Shown in pieces: positions 46,097 to 58,215 of a stretch of DNA of 64,000 bases. A program made the position numbers and the translations under genes. The notes under the pieces were generated by a model. The model ran no database searches. It had not been told where the DNA came from and was given only the letters and a program-made list of their open reading frames with translations. Positions within the stretch are counted from its first letter, which is position 1, and the number at the start of each line of letters is the position of its first letter. Where the stretch lies: positions 19,819,597 through 19,883,596 of the forward strand of contig CM055901.1 of assembly GCA_029582155.1 (NCBI GenBank). The letters are read 5' to 3'. The stretch comes from Panopea generosa. Lineage: Eukaryota > Mollusca > Bivalvia > Adapedonta > Hiatellidae.

Positions 46097-46608
46097 TACT
46101 GTCAGGATATGCACTATATTGTGATACTGTCAGGATATGCACTATATTGTGATACTGTCAGGATATGCACTATATTGTGATACTGTCATGATATGCACTA
46201 TATTGTGATACTGTCATGATATGCACTATATTGTGATACTGTCAGGATATGCACTATATTGTGATACTGTCATGATATGCACTATATTGTGATACTGTCA
46301 TGATATGCACTATATTGTGATACTGTCAGGATATGCACTATATTGTGATACTGCCAGGATTTGCACTATATTGTGATACTGCCAGGATATGCACTATACT
46401 GTGATACTGTCATGATATGCACTATATTGTGATACTGTCAGGATATGCACTATATTGTGATACTGTCAGGATATGCACTATATTGTGATACTGTCAGGAT
46501 ATGCACTATATTGTGATACTGTCATGATATGCACTATATTGTGATTCTGCCAGGATATGCACTATATTGTGATACTGACAGGATATGCACTATATTGTGA
46601 TACTGTCA
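46077..46608 (+). repeat. 28-bp minisatellite at the stop codon / 3' UTR
   Basis: GGATATGCACTATATTGTGA plus TACTGTCA repeats about 19 times. The first unit encodes the final residues and holds the TGA (46094-46096). Main variation is CAGGAT against CATGAT. Confidence 0.95.
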
Positions 46609-46690
46609 GATCTCTAATCTTATCAAGTTTTTATTTTGTTCACGTGCATGGAAAGACTTGTAGTTAAACATTGTGTTCTATAACTGTATA

Positions 46691-46868
46691 CAGTCAAAAT
46701 TGTCTTGAACAGCCAGTAAAGGGAATGAAGAAAAGTGGCATTTTAAGACAGGTTGTTGCTTAATACAGGTTAATTTGCTCTGAAAGCTAAGATATGGAAG
46801 ATAGTAAATGTGGTTGCCTAACATAAGGAGTTGCTAAGTAGAGGTGACCTCTTACACAGGTTTGACCG
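46691..46868. mobile_element. pogo-type MITE downstream of the Roco gene
   Basis: TA-flanked at 46689-46690 and 46869-46870; ends CAGTCAAAATTGTCTTGAAC and CACAGGTTTGACCG. Confidence 0.8.
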
Positions 46869-46869
46869 T

Positions 46870-47282
46870 ATATATATTAAAACTGACATAGGGAGATTAT
46901 TTATATATATATAGATCTGATACTTTGTGATAATGCACTTATATATTTATACACTAAACATTATGAGAATTGTTAGATCTGTATAGAGGGATGAATGATT
47001 GTTTTTTTTTATATTTAAACAAGAGTCTGATCATTGAAGTTCACTGAAGGGTGTGTCTATTGTTCAGATGTCAGAAAACTACGAATACTTTATCTGTAAT
47101 TTCTCTCAATACCCATGTATCTAATATATTCTGTTGTTCCCTTTAAGCCATAATGAATTAATAGCTGTGGGTTATATTTTGTTACCTTTAAGATTTTCAA
47201 AAGATCACTCGCACTCATTGTGTTGTTTTTTATTCGCGTAAAAATATTTTATTTTTCTAAACATCTTGATCATTATAAGCAT
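46870..47282. other. Intergenic / possible 3' UTR end
   Basis: AT-rich. An ATTAAA at 46876-46881 is the closest polyadenylation-like hexamer I noticed after the Roco stop codon; support is weak. Confidence 0.3.
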
Positions 47283-49735
47283 TCTTCCTGACTGAGTGGT
47301 CTAAGGTACTGTCTTTATACCTACCTAATATATTTATTTCTCTGTGGGTCCTCCAGGACCAAGAGGTCTTAGGTACTGTCTTTATACCTACCTCTAATAT
47401 ATTTATTTCTCTGTGGGTCCTCCAGGACCAAGAGGTCTAAGGTGCTGTCTTTATACCTACCTCTAATATATTTATTTCTCTGTGGGTCCTCCAGGACCAA
47501 GAGGTCTTAGGTACTGTCTTTATACCTACCTCTAATATATTTATTTCTCCTGTAGGCCCTCCAGGACCAAGTGGTCTAAGGTGCTGTCTTTATACCCACC
47601 TCTAATATATTTATTCCTCCTGTGGGCCCTCCAGGACCAAGTGGTCTAAGGTACTGTCTTTATACCCACCTCTAATATATTTATTTCTCCTGTGGGTCCT
47701 CCAGGATCAAGTGGTCTAAGGTGCTGTCTTTATACCCACCTCTAATATATTTATTTCTCCTGTGGGCCCTCCAGGACCAAGTGGTCTAAGGTACTGTCTT
47801 TATACCCACCTCTAATATATTTATTTCTCCTGTGGGTCCTCCAGGATCAAGTGGTCTAAGGTGCTGTCTTTATACCCACCTCTAATATATTTATTTCTCC
47901 TGTGGGCCCTCCAGGACCAAGTGGTCTAAGGTACTGTCTTTATACCCACCTCTAATATATTTATTTCTCCTGTGGGTCCTCCAGGACCAAGTGGTCTAAT
48001 GTGCTGTCTTTATACCCACCTCTAATATATTTATTTCTCCTGTGGGCCCTCCAGGACCAAGAGGTCTGAGGTGCTGTCTTTATACCTACCTCTAATATAT
48101 TTATTTCTCCTGTGGGTCCTCCAGGACCAAGTGGTCTAAGGTACTGTCTTTATACCCACCTCTAATATATTTATTTCTCCTGTGGGCCCTCATAAGGTAC
48201 TGTCTTTATACCCACCTCTAATATATTTATTTCTCCTGGTTGTCCTCCAGGATCAAGAGGTCTAAGGTGCTGTCTTTAAACCCACCTCTTATATATTTAT
48301 TTCTCCTGTGGGCCCTCCAGGACCAAGTGGTCTAAGGTGCTGTCTTTAAACCCACCTCTTATATATTTATTTCTCCTGTGGGCCCTCCAGGACCAAGTGG
48401 TCTAAGGTACTGTCTTTATACCCACCTCTTATATATTTATTTCTCCTTTGGGTCCTCCAGGACCAAGTGGTCTAAGGTGCTGTCTTTATACCTACCTCTA
48501 ATATATTTATTTCTCCTGTGGGTCCTCCAGGACCAAGCGGTCTAAGGTGCTGTCTTTATACCTACCTCTAATATATTTATTTCTCCTGTGGGTCCTCCAG
48601 GATCAAGAGGTCTAAGGTGCTGTCTTTAAACCCACCTCTTATATATTTATTTCTCCTGTGGGCCCTCCAGGACCAAGTGGTCTAAGGTACTGTCTTTATA
48701 CCCACCTCTTATATATTTATTTCTCCTTTGGGTCCTCCAGGACCAAGTGGTCTAAGGTGCTGTCTTTATACCTACCTCTAATATATTTATTTCTCCTGTG
48801 GGTCCTCCAGGACCAAGCGGTCTAAGGTGCTGTCTTTATACCTACCTCTAATATATTTATTTCTCCTGTGGGTCCTCCAGGACCAAGAGGTCTAAGGTGC
48901 TGTCTTTATACCTACCTCTAATATATTTATTTCTCCTGTGGGCCCTCCAGGACCAAGAGGTCTGAGGTGCTGTCTTTATACCTACCTCTAATATATTTAT
49001 TTCTCCTGTGGGTCCTCCAGGACCAAGAGGTCTGAGGTGCTGTCTTTATACCTACCTCTAATATATTTATTTCTCCTGTGGGTCCTCCAGGACCAAGTGG
49101 TCTCAGGTGCTGTCTTTATACCCACCTCTAATATATTTATTTCTCCTGTGGGTCCTCCAGGACCAAGAGGTCTAAGGTGCTGTCTTTATACCTACCTCTA
49201 ATATATTTATTTCTCCTGTGGGCCCTCCAGGACCAAGAGGTCTAAGGTGCTGTCTTTATACCTACCTCTAATATATTTATTTCTCCTGTGGGTCCTCCAG
49301 GACCAAGAGGTCTGAGGTGCTGTCTTTATACCTACCTCTAATATATTTATTTCTCCTGTGGGTCCTCCAGGACCAAGCGGTCTAAGGTGCTGTCTTTATA
49401 CCTACCTCTAATATATTTATTTCTCCTGTGGGCCCTCCAGGACCAAGAGGTCTAAGGTGCTGTCTTTATACCCACCTTTAATATATTTATTTCTCCTGTG
49501 GGTCCTCCAGGACCAAGTGGTCTAAGGTGCTGTCTTTATACCTACCTCTAATATATTTATTTCTCCTGTGGGTCCTCCAGGACCAAGCGGTCTAAGGTGC
49601 TGTCTTTATACCTACCTCTAATATATTTATTTCTCCTGTGGGTCCTCCAGGACCAAGAGGTCTAAGGTGATGTCTTTATACCTACCTCTAATATATTTAT
49701 TCCTCCTGTGGGTCCCCCAGGACCAAGTGGTCTAA
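47283..49735 (+). repeat. 70-bp satellite, ~35 units, derived from a SINE B head
   Basis: Unit: GACCAAGTGGTCTAAGGTGC, TGTCTTTATACCCACCTCTA, ATATATTTATTTCTCCTGTG, GGTCCTCCAG. The first block matches the family B SINE A box (GGCCGAGTGGTCTAAGGCGC). At 49722 the array runs directly into the rest of such a SINE. Variant blocks (GTGG/GAGG/GCGG, CCCACC/CCTACC) recur in groups. Confidence 0.93.
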
Positions 49736-49865
49736 GATGCTATCTCAAGATCACCTACCTTTCACTGCTAAGGTCATAGGTTCGAGCCCAGCTTCGTCAG
49801 AAAGCTTTATTTCAGGAAGTTTATCAGTTACAGCTTGATGCCATATATATCTGATAATGTAATGA
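49722..49865 (+). mobile_element. SINE family B at the right edge of the 70-bp array
   Basis: GACCAAGTGGTCTAAGATGC, CTCAAGATCACCTACCTTTC, B box CATAGGTTCGAGCCCAGCTT, then TTTATCAGTTACAGCTTGAT. The core is deleted. Confidence 0.75.
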
Positions 49866-50037
49866 CAGTTGTGTTAGACACCTCTTAGGCCATTACATAG
49901 ATATCTAATTCAAGGTGACATTCGAATGGTGACAAAAAATAGCGAGAGTTTCTTTGATTGCTACAGAGGTCACAAATGAAAAGGTACAAAGGTTGTAGGT
50001 TTCTGCTACATATTAATTTGTTCATGCATTGATCTGT

Positions 50038-50064
50038 GTTTTTTTTTTTTTTTTTTTTTTTTTT
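50038..50064. repeat. Poly(T) run
   Basis: About 26 consecutive T; possibly the tail of a minus-strand retroelement that is no longer recognisable. Confidence 0.85.
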
Positions 50065-50432
50065 AATCTGTATGTTAATTTGTTTTTGTGCATTTAGAGA
50101 GTGAGCCGGGAATCTTCCTACCATTTGCTGTCCTTGATATGTCGGTATGGCGTAAAACCCCATTTTTTTATTTCTTCATTATGCTTTATATTACTTGTTT
50201 GCATGAATACCTATGGTTTTGTGCTTTTGTTTCAATGTAGTTTTTTAAAGCCTGTTCTATTCATTGAGTATAAAGAGGTAAATTATTGGTCTCTTCCGAG
50301 AGTTGGACCCGATTCGTGTCGATCTACTTAGAAAGACCAGTCATTTTGGTATTTTAATATTTATGTGCCAAATACCAGTTTTAATTGTTTTGTAAATTAT
50401 CCATGAAGATTTCTTGTTGATGCTATAAACAT

Positions 50433-50438
<6 letters not shown>

Positions 50439-50488
<50 letters not shown>
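50439..50488. repeat. (TA)n microsatellite
   Basis: About 24 TA repeats after GTGTGTG. Confidence 0.95.
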
Positions 50489-50491
<3 letters not shown>

Positions 50492-50699
50492 TGGGCATTT
50501 TAAAAGTTCAAGTTTCAAATTCATTCTTCATATTCAAAGTTGATGGTGTTTTTATGTAAATTTGTTGCTTTTTGTACAAAGAGAGTGAGTCTTTGTTTGG
50601 GGCACCATGAAACTTTTACGAGTTGCACTCCATTTGAGTGATGGTAGGACAATTTTTGCACAAAAAAAAATCCTATGTAATTTAGTTTGAAATTTTTTT

Positions 50700-50980
50700 C
50701 AAATACAGAGCATCTGACTATCAATCCAGGGGTCACGAGTATGAATCCCCACCTGACCACAGTCTCCGTGATGATTGATATACATCATTGCATCTCATTA
50801 TCATTCATCTGTTCCTGCTGATTCAAGTGGGAAAGTTACTACTTACTTTTATAGATTAGTGTGCTTAAGTAATGGTTAACCTTCCAGGATCCCAGGAAAG
50901 AGTGATTAAGTAAACTGATCGTCTGTGAGCCCTCGATGACTTTAAAATGATGCTAAATATTCAAACAAACAAATGTACTG
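50700..50980 (+). mobile_element. SINE family A, 5' truncated
   Basis: GCATCTGACTATCAATCCAG, B box CACGAGTATGAATCCCCACC, CTGATTCAAGTGGGAAAGTT, TGGTTAACCTTCCAGGATCC, and the 3' end AAATGATGCTAAATATTCAA with CAAACAAACAAA. Confidence 0.78.
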
Positions 50981-51039
50981 GTTCTACGTTGAGTGTGATT
51001 TTCACAACTGATGAAAAATAGTAAGGTTCAAACTTATTT

Positions 51040-51357
51040 GATTTTGTTGTTGTATGGTGTTTAGCGTCGCTTTCAACAATTTTTCAGTCATATCGCGACG
51101 GTGTCTACTTGAGACAGTATTCTGAGCGCTGTCACACTGGAGTATCATGCTGCAGACACATGGTATGATACCCCACCTGGTCACATTATACTGACACCAG
51201 GCCGACCAGACCTAGAACTCTCCTCTAAATGCTGAGCGTCAAGCGAGGAAGCTTCTAGTACCATTTTTAAAGTCTTTGGTATGACCCAGTCGGGGATCAA
51301 ACCCACATCCTTCTGCATGCGAGGCGAACGCTCTACCACTAGACCACGCTGCGGTCA
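51040..51357 (-). mobile_element. SINE family E, full length, minus strand
   Basis: The minus-strand head is at 51281-51357: GCGTGGTCTAGTGGTAGAGC (A box) and GTGGGTTTGATCCCCGACTG (B box). The body includes the complements of GGTATGATACCCCACCTGG and GTTTAGCGTCGCTTTCAACA; the 3' tail is CAACAACAA-like on the minus strand. Confidence 0.85.
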
Positions 51358-51374
51358 GGAACTTATTTGACCAT

Positions 51375-51490
51375 CAGGAATTATTCATATATAAATTATT
51401 AATAAATAAATTATTAATCAATAAATTATTCATTTATAAATTATTAATAAATAAATTATTAATAAATAAATTATTAATATATAAATTTGC
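51375..51490. repeat. AT-rich minisatellite
   Basis: Repeats of AATAAATTATT and ATATATAAATTATTAAT, ~11-28 bp. Confidence 0.8.
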
Positions 51491-52170
51491 TCTTTTGCAA
51501 CTCCTTTGAAAACTAAATATTTAGGATTTTTTCAAATCTTGCCCAATTTGTAGTGTTCAAATATTTATTATGTCATTTTTTCAAAATTTGTTTTATTTAT
51601 TTACAAAAATATTCATTGTTGCTTTGAAAATAGTCACTTGTTACTTTATAGTTCTTGCATAGGTAGCTTTTTTATTTTTTTATTTTTTATTTCATTAATT
51701 TTTTCATTATTTTTGTCTTTTGGTTCACAGGATTCTGGATATTATTGTGGTTCCATATTTTTATTCCAGAAAAAATGAAACCTGTAAGTGTGTTTGAAAG
51801 TGGTTAAGATTACAATATATTTGTTTCCCCAGGAGTTATTGAGTGTATGGGGCACTGACTTACTATTTATTGAAATCATTTTATCTGCTTCTGGATATCA
51901 TTAAATAAATTGTTTATCCTTTTTGAGTAATTATAGGAATTTTTGATTTATTTCTTTTTGGTTATTATACTGTTTATAAAAGTGATATAATAAAATGGTT
52001 ACTACACTGATTTAAATCACGAAATAAAAATTTATGGTTTCAGTGAAATTATATAATTACATTTCACTTGTGAATTCTCAAATGGGCATGAACCACTCGT
52101 GACCCTACCACTTTAGTACTCACTTGGTGAATTAAAAATAATAATTCACTGTGATCAACAAGTTTTATTT
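51491..52170. other. Intergenic, no recognised feature
   Basis: AT-rich, no supported gene or repeat. Confidence 0.4.
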
Positions 52171-52176
52171 ATTATA

Positions 52177-52301
52177 GGATTAAATTCATTTTTTCTGGTT
52201 TTTATGCATGTGTTAAGAATGTCGAATCATGCACAAATCAAATAAAGTCCAAAGACGTTCTTTACACATGCATAAAAACCAGAAAAAAATGAATTTAATC
52301 C
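52177..52301. mobile_element. Hairpin MITE, 125 bp
   Basis: GGATTAAATTCATTTTTTCT with GGTTTTTATGCATGTGT on the left is mirrored by ACACATGCATAAAAACC and AGAAAAAAATGAATTTAATCC on the right. Arms are about 44 bp around a ~37-bp loop. Confidence 0.85.
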
Positions 52302-53139
52302 TCATAATTCCAGTCCTGATGATTATATTTAATTTGAAACTCCTCAAGTGAATGAAAAAAACGAAACAAAAATAAGTATACGCTGCAAAGTAAACGCGTA
52401 AGAATACATCATCTCTGTCCTGGTTGACATCACATTCTCGAGATCTAATATACAATAATATCATAATGGCTATTGTTTCCATTATAAGATGAATTCTGTA
52501 ATATTAGTTGTGTTATTGTTAAATGACGAAATATTTTGCGATGAAAAAATTAATCACACCCGCCTTTTATCTCTCGATTTAGACAAATAAAAATATTCCA
52601 AGAAATTCCCACACAGTGTAGACGCTGACGTCATTGTTAAGTTTTTGTCTTTACGCTTGTTTTTAAAAAATGTGACAATATTTACAAAGGTCATATAAAT
52701 TCACGCTCATTGATGGAGAATCCGAATTTGGAATGTTTTAAATTACTTTTACGTGCAAGGTTTGTGTATTTACATTGTCTCACAATCGTCTGCTTCTTAA
52801 CTTCAACTACATGTACATGTTTTTATTTCATTTTAATCTTAGGTGCGATTAGTATAAAAAAGTTGAATATCGGAGTTATTGACCAACTGTTAAATGACAG
52901 CGCAACATACCATGCCTATCAATAAACCAGACAGACGCACTAGAAGATGTGTGCACAAATGTGCACACTCATGTACTAACTAGTGTATGGACAGGAGTAA
53001 CTCACCATTGTGAGAGCATCAAAATCAAAATCATTTTTACATGGTATACCAATACTTCTGTTTAAACATTCCTGCCAGTTGAGGTATTTTTATATTTTAT
53101 GTTGTTTTTTTTATAAATTATAAAGATTTCTCAGTAAAT

Positions 53140-53275
53140 TACTTTTGATAATTTTACTGTTCAAATAGTGAAATTATAAATGGTAGTTTTACTGTTCAAA
53201 TAGTGAAATTAATGATGGTAATTTCACTGTTCAAATGGTGAAATTATTAATGGTATTTTCACTGTTTTGATTATA
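53140..53275. repeat. ~38-bp tandem repeat, ~3.5 units
   Basis: TTTTACTGTTCAAATAGTGA with AATTATAAATGGTA repeated with small changes. Confidence 0.85.
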
Positions 53276-53640
53276 AAATAAAAAAAAAATTGATTTCAGT
53301 TAAATTCCACTTCTGAATATTGAAATTGTGGCTTCTGTCTCAATACACCACTATAGTTCTCCTGAAATGAAATAAAAAGTATGTTTCCCTGAAGACATTC
53401 TGTATAACCAGTATTCAATATTATATTTTATCACATAATTTATGGTGCAGGAGTGTAATTAACCGAGGACATAATTCTTATATTAACCTGGTATCATCAT
53501 TCGGTGTGTATATATAAATGATGTAGATTTGTCTTGGTAAAATGACGTTATTTTGAGACTATGTCGTAAGACGGAAACTTATATGCCAGACTTTTTCTCG
53601 TTCCTTAAATAAAATATTTTCTTGAGTTATGTGATATAAA
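53276..53640. other. Intergenic, no recognised feature
   Basis: AT-rich with no supported gene. Confidence 0.4.
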
Positions 53641-53787
53641 AGAATCTTACATTAGTGCACGTTTATTATTTGATTCATTAAACTCGTTGGTAAAAATGAT
53701 ATAATGCTTTACAGAGCCTTGCATAATGATTTTTTTGCCAACTCGTTTAATAAATTGAATAATTAATGAGCACTAATGTAAGATTCT
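53641..53787. mobile_element. Hairpin MITE, 147 bp
   Basis: AGAATCTTACATTAGTGC (left) mirrors GCACTAATGTAAGATTCT (right); further in, TTAAACTCGTTGG mirrors CCAACTCGTTTAA. The arms are about 50 bp with mismatches. Confidence 0.85.
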
Positions 53788-54350
53788 CTAGTTCATATCA
53801 TCAATCGCAGCGGAATCAGGTTTGTTTTTTGTGTAGCATTTTGTATCTCTTCTATATATTCCTTGTTGGTTCAAAAGGTAGCTTTCTCATTTTCACTAGA
53901 GAGTTTTTAAGGCTTTATACATTGTTAATCTTTATATTACATTCTTATTTCAGGTGAAAATATATACATATCTTTTGAAAATTCTAAATATAATTTAATA
54001 TCAGACATTTAACATTACAAATGATGTAGACTCTTTTTACTTATATTTTTTATTCTATTTTTACCATATTATGAAATTTAATACTTCATTAATGCATAAT
54101 TAGTATTCTTTTTATATTTTGTTATCAGAGAATTGGGTTGATAATTGGAATTTGGAGTGAATCTATACTTTTATTATTGTTTAGGGCACATGTTTCAGCC
54201 AAGTTTTTGTTTTTATTTCGTGAACACGGTTTGTGGAGGAAAAATATAGATTATCTAAGTTGTTTTATTTAGTGGTAAATGAATTTACTTCATTTTTTTA
54301 AATGTAAATGTAATTATACGACAGAATTTGCTGAAACTCTACAGTTCTGC
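53788..54350. other. Intergenic, no recognised feature
   Basis: AT-rich; short open frames lack coding character. Confidence 0.4.
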
Positions 54351-54354
54351 AGGT

Positions 54355-54480
54355 TTTATTTCATTTAAACCTGTATAACGGATCAAATTGAAATCAAAAT
54401 GAAATCATGTGACTCATATAATATGTCACATAATATGTTGCAATTTTAAGCAGGAAATCATGTAACCATTTACTGTTTTG
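54355..54480 (+). repeat. Dispersed repeat X fragment
   Basis: AAACCTGTATAACGGATCAA and GAAATCATGTGACTCATATA match the middle of repeat X at 28790-28850. Confidence 0.5.
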
Positions 54481-54849
54481 GCAACACTTCACTTTGCATT
54501 GATTTTGCCAATTTAAAAAAAAAGTTTTTGCTGTAAAATTTGTTTTAATTTCCAGATTTTTAAAAGTCATATAATTTATTTACCACTTAAAAAATTTTAA
54601 ATATTAATATTTAATTAATATCTATGCCACTAAATTGTATTGTATAAAATGAAACAGGAAACATTGGCTGAAACATACACCTCAAACAATAGCTCTTCTG
54701 TGTTTCATATTATAAAGATTGTGTCATCAGTTTGGTTCTGCTTTTTTATAGAGTATATATTTTTTCTTGTATTTTGTATGACCATGTAAGTGCAGTAAAT
54801 TTGTGTCCGTCCAGTGTCAAAACGTAACTATTGATAAATATCATGCATT

Positions 54850-56300
54850 TGTTTTAAACGTCTCAAATATTTTTGTAAAATGTTGAGTGACACATATTTG
54901 TTATCTTTTGATTTGTAACATCTCAAATATTTGTTAAGCTTCTCAAATATGTGTTCAAATATTTAATGTAACATCGCAAATATTTGTTTATATAGTCATA
55001 TGCAACATCCCAAATACTTGTTTTGTTTAGATTGAAATATGTTCCTCTCAAATATTTGTTTTGTTTAGAATGTTACAATGTAACATCCCAAATACTTGTT
55101 TTGTTTAGATTGAAATATGTTCCTCTCAAATATTTGTTTTGTTTAGAATGTTACAATGTAACATCCCAAATACTTGTTTTGTTTAGATTGAAATATGTTC
55201 CTCTCAAATACTTGTTTTGTTTAGATTGAAATATGTTCCTCTCAAATACTTGTTTTGTTTAGATTGAAATATGTTCCTCTCAAATATTTGTTTTGTTTAT
55301 ATTGTTACTATGCAACATCTCAGATATTTGGGGGTGTGGAGTTAGATTGTAACATGAAACATCTCAAATATTTGTTCAGATTGTGAAGTGCGACATCTCG
55401 AATATTTTTTATTTAGATCATAACATTTAAACATATCAAATAATTTTTGATGGAAATTTAACTGTGCGGTATTGTTTGTTTTAAATGATAATGTTAAACA
55501 TATGAAATCCATGGACAAAAGGTCCAGGTTAGATTTCAATACTTGATAGTGTGTGTAAAATTATCATTTAAAATATCAAATATTTGTTAAATTATTATAT
55601 TTAACATCAACTATTTGTTAGTTTGTTATGTCTTATGTCAAATATTTGTTAGTTGGTATTGGATGATTTTTCCATCATTATTTTGATTGTAATATAAAAT
55701 ATCAAACATTGCCAGATTGTAAATTAATTTGAGTCGACTATTTGTCAAATTGTAAATTAAATAGAGTGAAATATATGTTAGAATATATTTGTTAGATTGT
55801 AAATAATATCGTGTCAAATATTGGCAAATTGTAAATTACAGTCAGATATTTATTAGGTAATCAATTAAGTAGAGTGGAACATTTGTTAAGTGTAAATTTT
55901 GTAGTCTTACAATTTGCTAGATTGTAGAAATGCCAATATTTGTTAGATGGTAAATTGATGGTAAATTGATGGTAAATTGACCTGAGGTGGGCTGTCAAAC
56001 AAACAAGTTGATAATCCAATCAGAGGTTGATATTGATTGCTTCTTTGCCATTTTCCTTAGACAAACAATGTCAAAGTAAACACTACATTGTATTTACTTG
56101 GACAAACAATGCCACATGGCCAGCGGGCGGAAAGATAGTCGTACATACAGTCAAATATTTGTTAGATTGTAAAATATATACAGTCGAACATTTGTTAGAT
56201 TGTAAATGATATACTGTCAAAAATTAGTTGGAATGTGAATTATGTAGTCAAGCATTTGTTAGATTGTAAATTATGTAGTAAAAAAATTGTTAGAGTAGTA
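54850..56300. repeat. Degenerate CTCAAATATTTGTT repeats with a homogenised core
   Basis: AACATCTCAAATATTTGTTA and AGATTGTAAAT variants recur every ~27-45 bp across 1.4 kb. Between about 55000 and 55300 the array is nearly perfect (TTGTTTTGTTTAGATTGAAA with TATGTTCCTCTCAAATA). Confidence 0.82.
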
Positions 56301-56444
56301 TTTACATAACTATGTTGTTGCTTGTTATTTCTTATTTTAATTAAGAAAGTGAAATAAAATTTTATATACAAGTGATTGTGGTTGTGTAATATTACAACCT
56401 TTAACAACTCCAGAACAAAGGCAATGAGTGCAGATTCATATTTT

Positions 56445-56600
56445 CAACACATTTCAGGTTATATATGGTGTGTCCAGTTTTATTGCATGGTGGAGAAAGA
56501 CCTCAGAATAAATCTGAGTAGAACCACCATCCTTAACAGAGCTGGGCTTGAACCAATGAACTCTACAGTGAGAGGAAAGTGGTCTTTAGATGGCTTCTTA
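56445..56600 (-). mobile_element. SINE family B, minus strand
   Basis: CACATTTCAGGTTATATATG, GTCCAGTTTTATTGCATGGT, GAGTAGAACCACCATCCTTA, GCTTGAACCAATGAACTCTA (B box complement) and GAGAGGAAAGTGGTC. Confidence 0.78.
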
Positions 56601-56609
56601 GAGCTCCTA

Positions 56610-57695
56610 CACATCTTAGAATGGCACTTACTGGTATTTTGAACCCAACACATCTTAGAATGGCACTTACTGGTATTTTGAATCCAACACATCTTAGAAT
56701 GGCACTTACTGGTATTTTGAACCAAGCACATCTTAGGATGGCACTTACTGGTATTTTGAACCCAACACATCTTAGAATGGCACTTACTGGTATTTTGAAC
56801 CCAACACATCTTAGAATGGCACTTACTGGTATTTTGAACCCAGCACATCTTAGGATGGCACTTACTGGTATTTTGAACCCAACACATCTTAGAATGGCAC
56901 TTACTGGTATTTTGAACCCTACACATCTTAGGATGGCACTTACTGGTATTTTGAACCCAGCACATCTTAGGATGGCACTTACTGGTATTTTGAACCCAAC
57001 ACATCTTAGAATGGCACTTACTGGTATTTTGAATCCAACACATCTTAGAATGGCACTTACTGGTATTTTGAACCCAGCACATCTTAGGATGGCACTTACT
57101 GGTATTTTGAACCCAACACATCTTAGAATGGCACTTACTGGTATTTTGAACCCAACACATCTTAGAATGGCACTTACTGGTATTTTGAACCCAGCACATC
57201 TTAGGATGGCACTTACTGGTATTTTGAACCCAACACATCTTAGAATGGCACTTACTGGTATTTTGAACCCTACACATCTTAGGATGGCACTTACTGGTAT
57301 TTTGAACCCAGCACATCTTAGGATGGCACTTACTGGTATTTTGAACCCAACACATCTTAGAATGGCACTTACTGGTATTTTGAATCCAACACATCTTAGA
57401 ATGGCACTTACTGGTATTTTGAACCCAACACATCTTAGAATGGCACTTACTGGTATTTTGAACCCAGCACATCTTAGAATGGCACTTACTGGTTTTTGAA
57501 CCCAACACATCTTAGAATGGCACTTACTGGTATTTTGAATCCAACACATCTTAGAATGGCACTTACTGGTATTTTGAACCCTACACATCTTAGAATGGCA
57601 CTTACTGATATTTTGAACCCAACACATCTTAGAATGGCACTTACTGGTATTTTGAACCCAACACATCTTAGGATGGCACTTACTGGTATTTTAAA
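56610..57695. repeat. 39-bp minisatellite with 9-unit higher-order repeat
   Basis: About 28 units of CACATCTTAGAATGGCACTT with ACTGGTATTTTGAACCCAA. Variant sites (AGAATGG/AGGATGG; CCCAA/CCCAG/CCCTA/TCCAA) show that units 4-12 (56727-57077) are repeated almost exactly as units 13-21 (57078-57428). The period is 13 codons without stops, which creates long spurious frames in several frames on both strands. Confidence 0.95.
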
Positions 57696-57723
57696 CAAAA
57701 CAAACAGCCACCAAAACCACTGA

Positions 57724-58029
57724 GTATGTCTGCATTTTAGAAGATTTTGACAGAAAGCCAAACAGTATAGACCTTGCAAAAAGTGCAATAGCATGTTTTT
57801 ATAAATTGCCACTCCCTACCAAAACTTTTTCAACTGAGCATATTATACCGTTGCATTTTTTTGCATCGCCATTTCGTGGTTCATCTCTATACAAAGTTGG
57901 TGTTGGTCTTTGTTGCATGTATTAACATGAAATATTAAGAACGTTGTCTGCAAAAATGATACCTGAAGTGGGCACTTTTCCTTTGTACTTTTACACCACT
58001 CTTTACCATTAAGTCATAGGGTCACCACC
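57724..58029. other. Intergenic, no recognised feature
   Basis: No supported gene or repeat between the 39-bp array and the next SINE. Confidence 0.4.
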
Positions 58030-58215
58030 GTGTAACCTGTAGACTGCACTTGGTTTACATTATATGCACCAGAGGTTGCAGATTCAATACCAGAAAAACC
58101 TCGTAATCTCTTAAAAACAACCCAGTACTGGCTCTACCTTTGAAATGGATCCAAAGGTGATCTTTACAAGCTCTTAAATCTATTCGCAATCATACTAAAA
58201 TAAATTACTATATAA
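58030..58215 (+). mobile_element. SINE family C, diverged
   Basis: B box GTTGCAGATTCAATACCAGA, body CCCAGTACTGGCTCTACCTT, tail CGCAATCATACTAAAATAAA. Confidence 0.6.

Noticed and set aside
52695..52925. 71-aa frame starting MMENPNLECFK
   Set aside because: No domain, no splice signals, AT-rich surroundings. Probably a chance frame.
56480..57812. Open frames of 306-367 aa on both strands with 13-residue repeats
   Set aside because: They are a by-product of a 39-bp stop-free minisatellite: several frames on both strands are open at once, and there are no flanking exon signals.
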